From Parasitella parasitica (taxonomy: Eukaryota; Mucoromycota; Mucoromycetes; Mucorales; Mucoraceae): DNA of 51,984 bases. Position 1 is the first letter of the stretch. Every line of letters begins with the position of its first letter. Under the pieces are notes generated by a model, which made no database searches, had not been told where the DNA came from, and saw only the letters and a list, made by a program, of their open reading frames with translations. The stretch spans positions 247,248 through 299,231 of the forward strand of contig MU619245.1 in NCBI GenBank assembly GCA_025201805.1. Direction: 5' to 3'. The position numbers and the translations under genes are program-made. Shown here piece after piece: positions 20,466-32,414 of the stretch.

Positions 20466-21666
20466 TGCATTAAAAACAGCAATTCTGACAGAAAATATCA
20501 GTTTTAATCTGTTTGCTAAACCTATTCTATGCTGTAAATTCTCTAACAAAGTTTTCTCGTATGGATAAATATCATATAACCACAAATAAAGTCATTGAAG
20601 TTGCAATTGTTTAAAGTAAGTTATTATTAGTTATGTTATATCTAGTGAATGACTATTCAAAATGGAGCAAACAACATACGCATATGTTGTTTTAGCTTTC
20701 AAACTTGATTTAAACAAAAAACGTCTAAATTGAGAGCACAACAAGTCTTTGATATTAATCGCACTTTTTAGCCCACTCTTGATAAAAAAGTTGAAATGCA
20801 TTTAGTTAACTGCACTTACAAATGAGTGGAGTCTATGCTGATCCCCTGGAATAGTAGTACAAATCTTCACAGGAAAATACGTGCTCGAATAAACATCGAA
20901 CAACAAGATAAGAGTCATTTACTTATCAGATAAGACAACTGCGAGTCCTGAAAGTTTTCGGTCTAAACTTGACGTAACCTCTATACTGTAGAAGTGTGAG
21001 ATAGATACATTTACCTAAAAATACTACTGATCATTCAGTAAATTGTCATAATAATTTTGCCCAAGCAATGCATAAACAGTGAACACCAGCCCGAGACAAG
21101 ATGGTATTAATAAACATGCGCCATTTTTTATATTTTGCTGCTGAATCCCATATTGTAGAGAAATTTAAATTCATTTAGTTTTGCCGTTTGTGGGGCAGGT
21201 AAGTAAGCTTTCTACTAGATCTACTTTTATGTAGTTTGATTTGATGCTCTAGCATCCGTTGTACAAATGACGATTCGAACCAAGTCCGCCTAACCAACAC
21301 ATCCCGTCCACATATTAATTTGATACACGGTATTATATAGTCTCTAGCTGGTTATGCCCCGTGCAATAAAAAAAAAAAAGATGAGCATTCGACTTGTTTC
21401 TTTAATAAATCAGATTAATAGAGAGCCAAACTAAATACATTCTGACTATTTCCATCAGTCATTTGCATTTATAAATAAACATTAAAGCAAGGCCGTAATA
21501 TATAATCTTGTAGTTTATTTTTATAAATAAAGGAGGCTTAAAGGTTAAAAGGCCTTTTCCTTTGTGTTACTCTCACTAAACCCAAAAAAAAAAAAAAAGA
21601 ATAAAAATCAACCAAGCAAAGTTTCCCCTCTTTCTTTCTTTCTTTATATCTAAGAAAATATTACAA
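20466..21666. other. Spacer upstream of GMD
   Basis: About 1.2 kb. The last 150 bp contain CT-rich stretches (TTTCTTTCTTTCTTT at 21632-21646) and an A15 run, typical of the promoter of a strongly expressed fungal gene. A tRNA-like B-box on the minus strand near 21272 has no matching cloverleaf. No gene is supported. Confidence 0.45.
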
Positions 21667-22957
21667 ATGTCTGAAAATATTATTGCCTCTCTCCAAATCG
21701 GAAGCAACACCCCTTCCATGCCTATTGAAGAATACAGAGCCCGTAAGGTTGCTCTTATCACTGGTAAGTTTACATCATTTCGTTGTCTTGTGTAGTCAAA
21801 GCGTGTTGACTGGTCCAAATCACATATTAGGTGTTACCGGCCAAGATGGTTCTTATTTGACTGAATTCTTATTGCAGAAGGGCTACGAGGTTCACGGTAT
21901 CATCCGTAGATCTTCGTCTTTCAATACTGGCCGCATCGAACACATTTATAAGGATAGACACGATCAAGGTAAATATAAATCTGGCCGTGTAATTGGATTT
22001 TTGGTTGAAGATCCGATTGTTAGTCTTCATCGATGCTTATGACGATCATTTCATTTTATCGTAGGCGTCAAATTCTTCCTTCACCATGGTGATTTGACTG
22101 ATTCCACTTGTCTCGTTCATATTGTCTCCCAAATTCAACCCACCGAAATTTACAACTTGGCTGCTCAATCTCACGTCAAGGTCTCGTTTGATATGTCTGA
22201 ATACACTGGTGATGTCGATGCTCTTGGTACTCTTCGTCTTTTAGATGCCATCCGTACTTGTGGTTTGAGCGACCGTGTTCGATTCTATCAGGCCTCTACT
22301 TCTGAGCTTTATGGTAAAGTTGCCGAGACTCCTCAAAAAGAAACCACACCTTTCTATCCTCGTTCTCCTTATGGCGTGGCTAAACTTTACGGTTATTGGA
22401 TCACTGTCAATTATCGCGAATCATATAACATGTATGCCTGTAATGGTATCCTTTTCAACCATGAAAGTCCCCGCCGTGGTCGTACTTTTGTCACTCGTAA
22501 GATCACTCGTGCTGTTGCCGATATCCATTTGGGTCGTCAAGATTGTCTTTATCTCGGTAACATCGATGCTAAGCGTGATTGGGGACATGCCCGAGATTAT
22601 GTTGAGGGTATGTGGCTCATGCTTCAACAGGATGCTCCTGAAGATTTCGTCCTGGCCACTGGCGAAACTCACACTGTCCGTAGTTTTGTCGAGAAGGCTT
22701 TCAAGGTGACTGGTCGTAATATTGTTTGGGAAGGTGAGGGTGTTGATGAAGTTGGTAAAGATGCTGAATCAGGCAAAATCCGCGTTCGTATTGATCCTAA
22801 ATACTTCCGTCCTGCCGAAGTTGAACTCTTGTTGGGTGATCCCACCAAGGCCAACACTGAATTGAACTGGAAGAGAAAAGTCACTTTTGATGAGTTAGTT
22901 ACTGAGATGGTTGTTGCTGATATTGAAGGTGGTCTTAATTCTTCCACATTAATGTAA
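21667..22957 (+). CDS. GMD: GDP-mannose 4,6-dehydratase
   Basis: Exons 21667-21763, 21831-21968, 22065-22957; 375 aa. First step of de novo GDP-L-fucose synthesis: GDP-mannose to GDP-4-keto-6-deoxymannose in the cytosol, using NADP. Extended short-chain dehydrogenase/reductase: the nucleotide-binding loop [36 protein letters not shown], the catalytic Y-x3-K in [12 protein letters not shown] with upstream [24 protein letters not shown], and [14 protein letters not shown]. All family landmarks are intact. Fucose is a known component of mucoralean wall polysaccharides, which fits the inferred lineage. The partner GDP-fucose synthase is not in this window. Codon use is strongly biased to C/T-ending codons, suggesting high expression. 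Confidence 0.97.
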
Positions 22958-24748
22958 TTTTAGAAACTCTAATAAGTATTTTTTTTTTATAAATAAAAAT
23001 TCAACCACATATATCACCATAGCATAGCATGTTCGCTTTGTAGAAAGCAGCTAGATGTATTTTCATTAATGTTTGACACAATTAAAAACAATTTTATTAT
23101 AGACTGAATAGAAAATACCTATTTAAACGGTCTAGACAGCCCATAATTCCTAACCTTGGCGCTCATATTTTATGCGTAAGAATGCTTTCAACGTTACAAA
23201 AGCGAATAACACTCTTTTATGTTACGGTAAAGATTGACATGATGGCCAAAAGATAGTTCTTTTATCAAAATGCAAGTGTAGCTTTATAAAATCAGATCTT
23301 CAACGTATTTTGCAATTGCTGTATTCTTTCAAACCAAATAAAACTAAATTAGTCTTTTACGCGGAGTCATGACAAGACTGAACGAATAATAAAACAACAT
23401 CATTTCGTTTGCAATAAACTCCGTTCAAAGTCAAAGCATCGTAGTGAAGATTCTAAATGTTAACAGATGAACGTTGTGCTAGTATACACTCTTCAAACTT
23501 AGATACATGTGCTTACATTATTCTGCATAATCCAGGTTTAAATTTCAAGACAATTTTTTTCTTGTGAAATAAATAACTAACATTGGTTTGTTGGGTTACT
23601 GTCTATACAAAGAAAATCTCGAAGAGGTTATCTGTTCATAGGCTTGGCTGTTTTGTTAGACAGTTAGACATGTGGAAAATGCTCTTATGATAACATCAAA
23701 CGAGAACATTACAGTGCACCCGTTCATGGCATCTTATAAAATGTAGAATGATCGATTACTGCGAAAGTTTCTACAACAAACGCCCTATCGCATTGTTTTA
23801 CAAAATTATGTACACTTTACGTAACTGAAGGCATGAAAAAAATCATCAAAAAAATTATCGTTATTATAAAGGCGTTATAGATCAAATCAAGTTTAATGCC
23901 GTATACCCATTGATGAGAGCATAAGGATATTTCGAGACAACTTGGAATTTGAGATCGTCAAAATAATATAACCCAGTAAGGAAAGACCCAGGTTGCCAAA
24001 TATGACAATGTCCAGGAAATAGTCGACGCCCTCGAGAAAGAAGGATCCAAGTTCTCGCTGTCTGCTAGAGACAAGATTTTCCTAGGGTCTTCGTCGGCTG
24101 CAAAGGTCACAATGGAACTTTATCGTCAAGCTTCATGTTTGTTCTATACAGATTGCTTGCTGTTAGAGCATAGATTGTGGTCAATTGACATATAATTAAA
24201 CAGGATATCTTACATCCTTTTCATAATTGTATAGTTAAATATGCCTTTATTCATAGAATACAATTGATTTCGCTGAAGGTTGTCAATGCTTGGGAAAAGA
24301 TCTCTTGTATGGCATCAGTAGTACTTATTCAGATTGATTTGAAAGTCGATATACATGCCAAACATTTTGACGCCGCAGAGTATTTACCGCCTGTAAAACT
24401 GGATGTTCAAATTTAGACGATAATATCGAGTAAATAAACTTGAGGATACACTATTACTGCGAACATCTCTCAGGTTAACTCAACTTGCAAATTGTGCATG
24501 CACTAAAAATTAAGCAGCGCCAGTAAGACAGTCGGTGACGATGGTTATACCTTGTGCTATACAACAAAGCTTCATATTGCCTACTGCTGCTGTATAAAGG
24601 CAAGCTTCTGCCAGCTCGAAAATCTAGTGTCACCTTGCCACACAGGGCTCTGATGCAATCAAGGCCGTGGGAAAAATTGGTGCTTGGATATGGATACCAA
24701 GCGTATTGAAGCTCAAGCTTTTTCTTACGTCTTTCTTTCTCTTTAACC
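22958..24748. other. Long spacer with one coding-like fragment
   Basis: About 1.8 kb, AT-rich. The only notable part is 23980-24180, less AT-rich than its surroundings, open for about 60 codons and protein-like (see the separate entry). Otherwise no gene is seen on either strand. Confidence 0.45.
23980..24180 (+). pseudogene. Possible isolated exon or gene remnant
   Basis: An open stretch reads KTQVAKYDNVQEIVDALEKEG followed by SKFSLSARDKIFLGSSSAA and KVTMELYRQAS. The composition is coding-like (charged helix, balanced codons), unlike the neighbouring AT-rich DNA. It begins just after a CCCAG that could be a splice acceptor, but I find no flanking exons, start or further domain. It may be a decayed duplicate of a gene elsewhere. 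Family unknown. Confidence 0.35.
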
Positions 24749-27152
24749 ATGTTGTCGCACACAATTATTCATCATACTCGACGCCATTTGGGTAGATCAG
24801 TCAAGCCTGCCTCTGTCTCTGTGTTCCGTCAGTTCCATTCACTCCACGAAGACAACGCAGCAGTTTTGCCCAATAACATCGAAACTGCCAGTGCTGCATT
24901 CAAAGTAAGCCTTTCCAAAACACCATGTACTACTAGATGAGTTGACTTGTGTGTCTCTCTAGGAAAATGCAGAGAAAATGCAGCGCTTAGTTGACGACTT
25001 GAATCTGACTACAGAAAAGATTAAGCTCGGTAAGATGTCAACAATTGGAAAGCGCCGAAATAGTGATTAACCCCATCGCTTGTTTGATTTCCGGTGTGCA
25101 GGTGGTGGCGAAGCTGCTCGCAAGAGACATTTGTCCAGAAAGAAGATGCTTCCCAGAGACAGGTAAATGCGGGTTCATCGATATATGCACAGGTCGTTTA
25201 CTGATAGGATATCTTCCAGAGTCAATCGTTTACTGGATCCAAAGTAAGTTGTTCCTGCAGGCGGATAAGTCGGTGGCCACCCCGATCTAATGCAAGCGAA
25301 ATTTAGCTCTCCTTTCCTTGAACTTTCAGCTTTAGCCGGTTACAAGCTCTACGATGATGAGGTGCCTGCTGGTGGTATTATCACAGGCATTGGACGCGTG
25401 AATGGGTAAGTTGAACACTGAGCAGCACTCGAACTGCCCGTGGGAATCTAAACTGAGTTGTAAAATAGCGTTGAATGCATGGTGGTCGCAAACGACCCAA
25501 CTGTCAAGGTAACATGGGAAAAAAGTGTGCAAGGAGTTTTCTCACAATCATTTCATATGCGTGTAGGGTGGATCTTATTATCCCATTACAGGTGAGTCTG
25601 CTCTCTCTCTATATACATAGCATCTGTTGTATTTACATGCTTGCAGTTAAGAAGCATCTTCGTGCTCAGGAGATTGCAAAGGAAAACAACCTTCCTTGCA
25701 TCTACCTCGGTAAGTAACCGTGTCCACTGACCTATACCACATTTTTTTAACCCTGCAAACAGTCGACTCTGGAGGAGCCAATCTCCCCAGACAGGCAGAC
25801 GTCTTTCCTGATCGTGAACATTTCGGCCGTATTTTCTATAATCAAGCCAACATGTCCGCTCAAGGTATTCCTCAAATTGCCGCTGTGATGGGCTCTTGTA
25901 CTGCAGGTGGTGCTTATGTATGTTTCAAGTCATTTTTTGTATACCAGAGAGAGAGAGAGAGAGCGATGCATTAAAAGTATTTTGGTTTAGGTTCCAGCCA
26001 TGTCAGAGGAGAGTATCATCGTCAAGAATCAAGGCACTATTTTCCTTGCTGGTCCTCCTCTTGTCAAGGCAGCTATTGGTGAAGTGATCAGTCCTGAAGA
26101 CTTGGGTGGTGCTGATCTTCACTGCAAAACCTCCGGCGTCACTGACCATTATGCTGTTGATGACGAGCATGCTCTTGTATTGGCTCGCAGAGTGGTAGGT
26201 ACTTTGAATAGAACCAAAAAGCCTCAATTGGACCTCCGCGTGCCTGAAGAGCCCTTGTATTCACCAGACGAAATTGGTGGCATTGTTGGTGATAACTTGA
26301 AAAAGTCATTCGATAGCAAGAATATCATTTCCCGTATTGTCGACGGCAGTCGATTCGCCGAATTCAAGGAACACTATGGCACCACTCTTGTCACAGGTAA
26401 TATCTAAAGCATTGCGTTTACTTTTTTTTATTTATTTATTGGTTTGAGCGCTCACATACATTCTTCATATTTTTCAGGTTTTGCTCATATCCATGGAAAT
26501 CCTGTCGGTATTGTTGCAAATAATGGTATCCTATTCTCTGAATCCGCATTGAAAGGGGCCCATTTCATCCAACTGTGTTCTCAAAGAGGTATTCCTCTTG
26601 TTTTCCTTCAAAATATCACTGGGTTCATGGTAGGATCTTCAGCTGAAGCTGGTGGTATTGCTAAAAATGGGGCCAAGCTTGTCAATGCCGTGTCATGTGC
26701 CAAGGTTCCTAAATTTACTGTACTTACTGGTGGCAGTTTCGGTGCTGGTAACTATGGCATGTGCGGCCGTGCCTTTTCGCCTCGGTTCTTGTGGATGTGG
26801 CCTGTAAGTTGGAAAACGATAAATTTAAATTCAAACTTAAACAATTGCTCTGTTGTAGAATGCCCGTATCTCTGTCATGGGTGGTGAACAAAGTGCTAAT
26901 GTCTTGGCTCAAATCACTAGAGAAAGTAAAGCAAAGAAGGGAGAGTCTTGGCCACAGGAAGAAGAAGAGAAATTCATGGCACCTATTCGTGAAAAGTATG
27001 AAGCTGAAGGCCACCCTTACTTTTCAAGTGCCAGATTATGGGATGACGGCGTTATTAATCCTCGCGATACTCGTACAATACTCGGCTTGGCTATTAGTGC
27101 TTCATTGAATGCCCCTATTGAAAAGACAGACTTTGGTCTCTTTAGAATGTAA
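24749..27152 (+). CDS. MCCC2: 3-methylcrotonyl-CoA carboxylase beta subunit, mitochondrial
   Basis: Twelve exons: 24749-24904, 24963-25029, 25102-25162, 25220-25243, 25307-25405, 25469-25508, 25567-25591, 25647-25709, 25763-25917, 25991-26396, 26478-26803, 26859-27152; 571 aa (human MCCC2 is 563). This is the carboxyltransferase half of the biotin enzyme for leucine catabolism in the mitochondrial matrix. The basic leader ([10 protein letters not shown]...RQFHS) suggests matrix targeting. Landmarks: [71 protein letters not shown], the central [39 protein letters not shown] and [13 protein letters not shown]. Exons 4 and 7 are only 24 and 25 nt, yet all phases agree. The biotinylated alpha subunit is not in this window. 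Confidence 0.96.
25946..25963. repeat. AG microsatellite in an intron
   Basis: A run of about nine AG units in intron 9 of the MCCC2 gene. Confidence 0.7.
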
Positions 27153-27403
27153 AAAAATTAGAACATTTTACCACATTTGACGATTTTGAATTTTTTTTTT
27201 TTTCATTTTGGATTTTGCTTACAACACTACTATAATTAAACTTTCTAAAGCTCTGCATTGATAAGAACAACGGATATCGATTCCTGGGTGTCGGCTTGAA
27301 TAAATGACAGTCCGTCTTGCTGGGGATATTTGTCATTATCTGTTGAGGCAGAGCATTGTAAACATTCTCTCTCTCTCTTTATAAACATAGTTACTAACAA
27401 ACA

Positions 27404-27684
27404 ATGCCATCTTCATGTCAAGAAATCCGACAAGAACTTATCGAGTGCATGCTTAAGTCTGATTGTGTTTTAAAAAAGCGTAATACAGTGAAAGAATGCT
27501 TCAAAGAGGAACATAAAGCGGATGTCCCAACTGAATGTTTGAGTATTAAAAAGAGTTTTGCAGAATGTAAACGTGGAATGGTATTTTTGCACCTACTTTT
27601 TACACCATTGTATACTTTGTTGACACGATATTTTGCATGTAGATTGACCCTCGTATGCGAATGCGTGGAAATAAAACACAGTAG
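27404..27684 (+). CDS. PET191: Cytochrome c oxidase assembly factor Pet191/COA5
   Basis: Exons 27404-27580 and 27643-27684, 72 aa. A small soluble protein of the mitochondrial intermembrane space needed for complex IV assembly. Twin CX9C motifs are visible: CQEIRQELIEC and CLSIKKSFAEC, with further Cys in KSDCVL and KECFKE, matching the Pet191 pattern. The second exon supplies the conserved tail MIDPRMRMRGNK. The intron lies exactly after KRGM. Convergent with TRAPPC3, with 110 bp between stops. Confidence 0.93.
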
Positions 27685-27794
27685 AAAAACAATATGCATG
27701 TACAATACCATATAATAATAAAAATAATAAAAAGACTTTGTTATATATACTACAATACATATCTAGCCACCAAGGTATATCCTTTTTATACAAT

Positions 27795-28636
27795 TTAATC
27801 TTCACCAACAGGCACTTCTTCTTCCAGGTAACGAACTAGTTTGATTCTCATTTCAGTTGCATCATCACCACGAAGAGTATCACTGACGAATTGAGCTTCT
27901 ACTTGCATTTGAACCTTGAAAGAAAGTGGTTCAGTTACAATCAATGCCAATCATCGAAAGAAAAAAAAAAGAAAACTGAGAGCTTACCATCTCGAGCGCA
28001 CCACGCAATACACCGCAGTACACATTAGAATACCATAATCCACCATCCAATGCTTCGTCAGGTAATTCAACAAAATCAATCAATGGATTCTCATCAAATA
28101 TAAGGGAAAACTCCTTGTTATCGCTTGACCAATTGGTGACAGTAGGTGCAATGTTAAGAAACATCTTGAATCCAACCTACTTTCACTGATCAGATCATTT
28201 ATTCCTTAGTTGAGACGGTACTCTTGTCTGCTTACCTTTGAGACAGCTTCTGCTGTGTCTCTAAACTCTGAACAACGTCCTATGCCAGATCTCGCCAAGA
28301 AATCCTCAATCATACGCTGACCGATATTATAGCCCCTACATTGAAAAAGGGTCAACAACCTTTGTTTTCGAAAAAAAAAAAAAAAAAGGCAGTTTTACAT
28401 CTTTTCCAGCTGTTTATTCACTTCTCCGTAATCTTCGAAATCCTTTACTAGTTGGACCACCATTGAACCATACGTTAAAGTGAAAAGCTCGGCGTTCTAC
28501 ATGACTTTGTAAGAAGAAAAAAACTCCCTCCCTACGCGCTTAACTGTAAAAAAAAACTCACAATTTTATCTACTTTGGATTTCCAAACTTCTTCACCCAG
28601 TGCTTTGTACTGTTTCACTGCAGGAGTAGAAGACAT
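27795..28636 (-). CDS. BET3: TRAPP complex subunit 3 (Bet3/TRAPPC3)
   Basis: Five exons on the minus strand: 28636-28562, 28496-28399, 28335-28236, 28176-27988, 27914-27795; 193 aa. Core subunit of the TRAPP tethering and Rab-GEF complexes at the Golgi. Signature segments: [49 protein letters not shown] (with the Cys equivalent to the acylated Cys68 of mammalian Bet3), [20 protein letters not shown] and [19 protein letters not shown]. The length fits the family (about 180-195 aa). All exon joins restore conserved sequence. Confidence 0.95.
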
Positions 28637-28791
28637 GATGTGTGTATATTTATTTGATTAACAAAAAAGAGAGAGAGATAAAATAAAAGGATTCCGGAAA
28701 GGGAAAGTACATTATTATACATATAAAACAACATTTTGTGAGCGAGTGTGTGTGTGTGAATAGCAAGTGACTTGAGGACAGCTGATGATTT

Positions 28792-29965
28792 TCAGCCAGC
28801 AACTTGAGAAAATGCATTTGACATTGTATTGACTGTCCAGTTAGCATTCTGAACGGCTTCCGTGCTATTATTCATCGGCTTATGCTCTTTTTCTTCTCTC
28901 CAAAAGGCAACTTGTGTTAGTACATGTCCCTTGACAATCTTTGTGTAAAACCACGTAAAAATCATCATGGAAAATGTTGCCAGGCCAAACAGAATGTAAC
29001 CCACCGTTTGAGCATGGCCAATGTCTGTGCTGGTTAATACTACCACCAGCTTGACAATAAAGGCAACAATCAGCAATAAACCCCATGTTACAGTCATGAC
29101 TCTCATGTCATGTCGAAATCTGGCCATATTGTTGTATAAATAATCTAATCTTCTTTCACCTGAAGCATGTTTGCTGCTCTTGGTAAGACGATGATCGTCG
29201 TTTTTCTGCAAATCCTCGTCCTCCGGTCTTGGCATAACTTGATTAGCCATTTGAAACACCAATGGCTTGAGCTCAAACGAGCCGATTTTTATAGGTATGA
29301 CAGAGATGACACAGCTTACGCCTACGAGGAGTGGCACAATACCCTCACAGATAGCTCCAGTTTTTTCATCTGGTTCGACAATAGACTACTTGCGCATTAA
29401 TACTTTTTTATCAAATGCAAGGGATCATCGTCTTGTCTTACCAGAATACCGGATATAAGAAAACTGATACCAGCCACAAACCCGAGAGGGTCAAATACAC
29501 CATCCTTCCACATGCGACTAGCGTAGATTTGTTTAGAATCAATTTTCCACAGACTAGCAATAAAGCTTACTAGACAACAATGGCCAATGGTGGTGCAGAG
29601 GCGACAACCATGGCTAAAACTTGGCCGATATAGCCCTTGAGAATATTGTAAAGTAATATGGGCAAGCCAATGCTCCATATCACAGCTAAAATAAAGTTAA
29701 GGATGGGTCTTCCCTTGATAAAACTAAAGCTGAATATATCTTGAAGATCTCCTAAATCCATCGGGACCTCTTCATCCCGTCTTTGTGGTGCGTGTTTGTA
29801 TTTTCCAATGAATTCATCGCTTTCTTCTTCCTCCTGTTGTTGTGCCTGAGGTTTTTCGTTGATGGTTTCATCATTGACAGATGAATTTTGTCGACTCGCA
29901 AGCAGTTCACTCGAGGATTCAAACCTATTCTTGCTGTCCGTGTTTCGATTGAATGGCCAAACCAT
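28792..29965 (-). CDS. Multi-pass membrane protein, VC0807-like
   Basis: Exons 29965-29571, 29517-29442, 29385-28792; 354 aa. The hydrophilic N terminus (1-85, Gln/Glu-rich) precedes about five or six hydrophobic segments: RPILNFILAVIWSIGLPILLY, IGQVLAMVVASAPPLAIVVY, FDPLGFVAGISFLISGIL, a segment after EPDEKTGAICEGIVPLLVGV, and two near the C terminus (LLLIVAFIVKLVVVL and TVGYILFGLATFSMMIFTWF). The APP...YRMWKDGVFDPLG block followed by a hydrophobic helix and KTGAICEG resembles the bacterial and fungal VC0807 family. That family's function is not established, so none is assigned. The assignment is by resemblance only; the gene model is firm. Confidence 0.75.
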
Positions 29966-29982
29966 TATTGCATTTATAGAGA

Positions 29983-30033
29983 TGAAAAAAAAAAAAAAAA
30001 AAAAAAAATATAAAAAAAAAAAAAAAAAAAAAG
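29983..30033. repeat. A-rich low-complexity tract
   Basis: Nearly 50 bases of A broken only by TATAT and a few T/G. It lies in the short divergent spacer between the membrane-protein gene and the carboxypeptidase gene, in the place of a poly(dA:dT) promoter element that excludes nucleosomes. The regulatory role is inference. Confidence 0.6.
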
Positions 30034-30223
30034 AATTGTTGAAAACAAAGAGGAGCCGGCATATTTATATAACCGTGACGAAAGGTGAATGTAACAGTAA
30101 ACAATACAGTAAGCTCTTATTGTGAAAACATACATATATTAAATACTTTGTTGAGATATGTAGGCAGGCTCTTTATTGCCAAATCTTTTTTTCGCCCTCT
30201 TTTTCTTGCTCTTCCATTCGATC

Positions 30224-32000
30224 ATGCTCGTCTTTGCAATTCTATGGATATTCATAACAACAGTATCAGCAGCAACATCCAGGTTAATGAAACGCTCTTT
30301 TCATGCGGGATTCCCTGATTACTCGCTAAGGTACACACATCCAGATTTATGTGATACAGGCACTAAACAGGTAGGCTCATTGTATATAACTTGAATCACC
30401 ACCCCTCTAACAAATAAAGCTTAAAGACTTCTGGATACTTTGAGTTACCAGATGGAAAGAATTTTTTCTTCTGGTTCTTTGAGAGTAAAACAAATCCCAG
30501 TAGTGATCCAACGTTATTGTGGATTAATGGTGGGCCTGGTTGCTCTTCCATGATGGGCTTATTCATGGGAATTGGGTACGTATTTAAAGGCAAAACGCCA
30601 AGCATTCCTTTTAAATAATATATACAAAGGCCATGTCACGTCAATAAAGAAGGCGACCGAGCACTACCTAATCTACAATCCTGGAATTCAGTTTCCAATG
30701 TTATCTACCTTGACCAAGTAATTATATACATACACTAAATAAGCCTATCGCTTATACTATCACTCACTAAAAAGAACGCTTGTGAATTTTAGCCTGTCAA
30801 TTCTGGCTATTCTTACCATGAAAACAGCTCTGCATATATTACAGATAGTAATACCGCTGCTCGAGATGTCTATGTCTTTTTGCAGTTATTCTTCAATGAA
30901 TTCTCGCGTAAGATCGTCATACATATACTACACAAGCCAGATGTAAACCTTTTCAACATGTGCATCATGTAGACTTGTCAGAATCTGACTTTCATATTGC
31001 TGGAGAATCATGTAAGACCCCTTCTTCCTGACATGTGCATGCAATTAGTCGATATTGACATATTTTATAAGATGCGGGACACTTTTTACCTGCTATAGCA
31101 ACAGCAATCAACGAAAAAGATAAAGAAGAGTCGACGACTCCAATTCAATTAAAAAGCTTGATTATCGGCAATGGACTGACAGATCCCTTACAGCAATACA
31201 AATACTATAAATCAATGGCCTGCGAAAAATCAGCTTATGGAACTCTAATCTCATCCTCGGAAAAGTGCAACGAAATGGAGATGCATCAAAAAGAATGCCA
31301 AAAGCTCATAGAATCATGCTACAATAGCTCGAATGTATCATCTTTATTCACATTAGAACCAAACGAAGCATGTGTTGTCGCTTCCCAAGCATGCAATGCG
31401 CTTGTAGTTAAGCCTGTCATTGATGCAACTGGGTTGAACACTTACGATATCCGGAAACAATGTGAAGGTCAGTGGGAAAAATAACAAAGCAAAGCAATTT
31501 GACACATATTTAATTCAACATCAGGCGGGCCCTTGTGTTATGATTATTTTGACGCCATCAAGACTTATCTAGATAATTCAAGAGTCAAAAGTGCTTTAGG
31601 TGTCAAACCATCCGTCAAATTCGAGTTATGTAGCAACGCAGTGAATGCCAATTTCCAGACTTCGGGCGATTGGATGAGACCGTATGTAAACCAGATAACA
31701 CCTCTGCTTAATAGCAATATCTCAGTACTTGCCTATGCTGGTGATGCCGACTTTATGTGCAATTGGATGGGTATAAGAGCGTGGACTATCAATTTACCTT
31801 GGGATGGACATGTCGACTACAATAAACAGAATGATATCAATTGGTATTCAAATGGAACTGCTGCTGGTACTATCAGGTCAAGTGGGCCTTTGACGTTTCT
31901 TAGGCTGTTTCATGCTGGCCATATGGCACCGTACGACCAACCTCAAGTTACATTGGATATGTTTAGTCGATGGATTTCGGGCAAAATTATGCAGAACTAG
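30224..32000 (+). CDS. Serine carboxypeptidase (carboxypeptidase Y family, S10)
   Basis: Seven exons: 30224-30370, 30427-30575, 30630-30717, 30793-30907, 30973-31011, 31072-31467, 31525-32000; 469 aa. The start is the first in-frame ATG; the open frame upstream lacks one. The N terminus [16 protein letters not shown] is a clear signal peptide. S10 landmarks: [30 protein letters not shown], the nucleophile Ser179 in GESYAGHFLP (codon for Y180 split by an intron), Asp387 in [10 protein letters not shown] and His444 in [11 protein letters not shown]. Several N-glycosylation sequons are present. No C-terminal membrane anchor is seen, so it is CPY-like (vacuolar or secreted) rather than Kex1-like. 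Confidence 0.94.
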
Positions 32001-32414
32001 TTCAAGTTTCTACACGAATTAGTAAATGCAATTACTTTTGCACACAACTCTAAATTATAAACCTATATATTTATAGCTTAAAATGGCTGTTATTGCTCAT
32101 AAACTGACATATCTTATTGTTAAGAAGCTATTTTTGTGTCAATTTCGCCAACAAAAGGGCAAATTCTATGACAATCAGAATGTAATGCTTTCGGGCAGGC
32201 TTTTCTGATTCTGTGTCATTCATACCACGTGATACTATGCTAGGTTTAACAACCAGTATGTAGCCTTTAAATGGATACACCAGTCGGTTCTACTGTTTAT
32301 TTAGCAGAAGTGATAATAAAGTGTCTGTTGATTAATCTATAAGCTATTTGCAACAGGAACTTTTTCATTATTTGTTCCATGCTTTGAGAAAGCTGCATTT
32401 GTAGTTGTCATTAT
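32001..32414. other. Convergent 3' spacer
   Basis: 414 bp between the stops of the carboxypeptidase and Thg1 genes. AT-rich, with no open frame or structured RNA that I can see. Confidence 0.5.

Noticed and set aside
21240-21310. Possible tRNA on the minus strand (TGGTTAGGCGGAC and GGTTCGAATC)
   Set aside because: The two boxes are almost adjacent, leaving no room for an anticodon arm, and the T stem does not pair. At most a degenerate remnant.
25946-25963. AG repeat as a possible CRISPR-like or regulatory repeat
   Set aside because: Simple dinucleotide microsatellite within an intron; CRISPR arrays are not expected in nuclear fungal DNA and no spaced repeats occur in the window.
30176-30223. 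Earlier start for the serine carboxypeptidase
   Set aside because: The open frame begins with TTG there; the first ATG in frame is 30224, which gives a clean signal peptide.
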